From positions 1 through 64,000 of the forward strand of contig NZ_JAFMPW010000002.1 in NCBI RefSeq assembly GCF_026126425.1: DNA of 64,000 bases, given 5' to 3'. Position 1 is the first letter of the stretch; every line of letters starts with the position of its first letter. The notes under the pieces were generated by a model, which saw only the letters and a program-made list of their open reading frames with translations, had not been told where the DNA came from and ran no database searches. This document shows, one piece after another, positions 63,601 through 64,000 of the stretch. Both the position numbers and the translations under genes were made by a program. This DNA is from Muriicola sp. Z0-33 (GTDB lineage: Bacteria > Bacteroidota > Bacteroidia > Flavobacteriales > Flavobacteriaceae).

Positions 63601-64000
63601 ATGAATAATAAAGGTCGATATACCGATATGAAGACGTGGCTGATAAAGCGACTGGCCTTTATTATAGCTGTATTCTATTTGTTAAGTCCTTTCCAGCAAC
63701 AATTAAGTACTGTTTTGCATAACCTTTCACATGATTTGAGTTTACCGGATTATGTGATGACACATGCTTCGGAGTTTTCTGAAGAAGGAGTATATAGCCA
63801 TCAGTATGGACAACACAGAACAAGTAAAATAGTACATGAACATCAGATTATAGATTTTGTTCAAAGTTTGCTACAGAACACCAGTGAAAATAATTCACAA
63901 TCCGATCCACTGGTGCCGGGTAAATCAATTGATAAACATTTGGTTGCTTTTAAATATACACTCGAAAACCAATCTGTCTTAGAACTAGAAAATAGTATAC
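63601..64000 (+). CDS. His-rich membrane-anchored protein (3' partial)
   Basis: ATG at 63601 opens a frame that runs off the window after 133 codons. A basic N-terminus (KTWLIKR) precedes one helix at about 17-31. Residues 40-81 contain seven histidines, including SHQYGQH and VHEHQ. The remainder is polar. No family recognised. It lies eight bases after the NRPS gene, so it is in the operon. Histidine clusters suggest metal binding, but with only the N-terminus visible this is a guess. Confidence 0.6.
   Translation, partial: MNNKGRYTDMKTWLIKRLAFIIAVFYLLSPFQQQLSTVLHNLSHDLSLPDYVMTHASEFSEEGVYSHQYGQHRTSKIVHEHQIIDFVQSLLQNTSENNSQSDPLVPGKSIDKHLVAFKYTLENQSVLELENSI

Noticed and set aside
1-64000. tRNA, rRNA, insertion sequences or prophage
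   Set aside because: No cloverleaf with CCA-type end, no rRNA sequence and no transposase or integrase was found on either strand.

Overview
The window looks like the chromosome of a marine-type Flavobacteriaceae bacterium (Bacteroidetes). The evidence is an AT-rich genome, almost no Shine-Dalgarno sequences, a 287-residue primary sigma factor without region 1.1, a type IX secretion C-terminal sorting domain, a menaquinone gene (menB), and many lineage-typical families (DUF2461, DUF6155, DUF5916, YaiO, DM13). No rRNA, tRNA, CRISPR array, insertion sequence or prophage was seen.

Layout. Positions 1-9965 hold housekeeping and accessory genes: the end of a T9SS-exported protein, two small membrane proteins, a TruA-like pseudouridine synthase, tandem alpha/beta hydrolases, cysE-cysM for cysteine synthesis, DUF2461 and DUF72 proteins, and an M19 dipeptidase lipoprotein. 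Positions 10132-19155 are one tightly packed operon: Hpt protein, receiver-only response regulator, membrane-anchored HEAT-repeat scaffold, processive family 2 glycosyltransferase, LTA-synthase-like membrane sulfatase/transferase with a TPR tail, and a YaiO-type outer-membrane barrel. It reads as a phosphorelay-controlled exopolysaccharide synthesis, decoration and export machine. Just after it lie two tiny paralogous ORFs (32 and 33 codons), then rpoD on the other strand.

Positions 20688-33387 carry single genes (hydroxyacid dehydrogenase, helicase, GT4 glycosyltransferase, menB, DM13 lipoprotein, serine hydrolase), a cell-wall cluster (3D-domain protein, amidase, M14 peptidase), a 55-residue membrane protein, a VWA lipoprotein and a YdjC-type deacetylase. 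Positions 33493-42131 form a molybdenum hydroxylase locus: iorA-like and iorB-like subunits followed by moaD, moaA, mobA, moeB/rhodanese, moeA, xdhC and mocA, so enzyme and cofactor maturation are encoded together. moaC and moaE are not in the window. Positions 42353-48746 contain a secreted protein with ten basic 13-residue repeats, an amidohydrolase, an ECF sigma factor with its membrane partner, a DUF5916 outer-membrane protein and a DUF3052 protein.

Positions 48809-64000 are a divergent nonribosomal peptide synthetase (NRPS) locus. The minus arm runs HupE/UreJ-like membrane protein, C-A(N-terminal part), A(C-terminal part)-PCP-E, C-PCP-TE, Sfp-type phosphopantetheinyl transferase. The plus arm runs stand-alone A, stand-alone PCP, C-A-PCP with a serine-type pocket, and a truncated His-rich membrane protein that runs off the end. 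The most unusual point is that one adenylation domain is divided between two genes exactly between motifs A8 and A9, with short amphipathic tails at the break. The HupE-like protein and the His-rich protein hint at a metal-related peptide, but that is inference.
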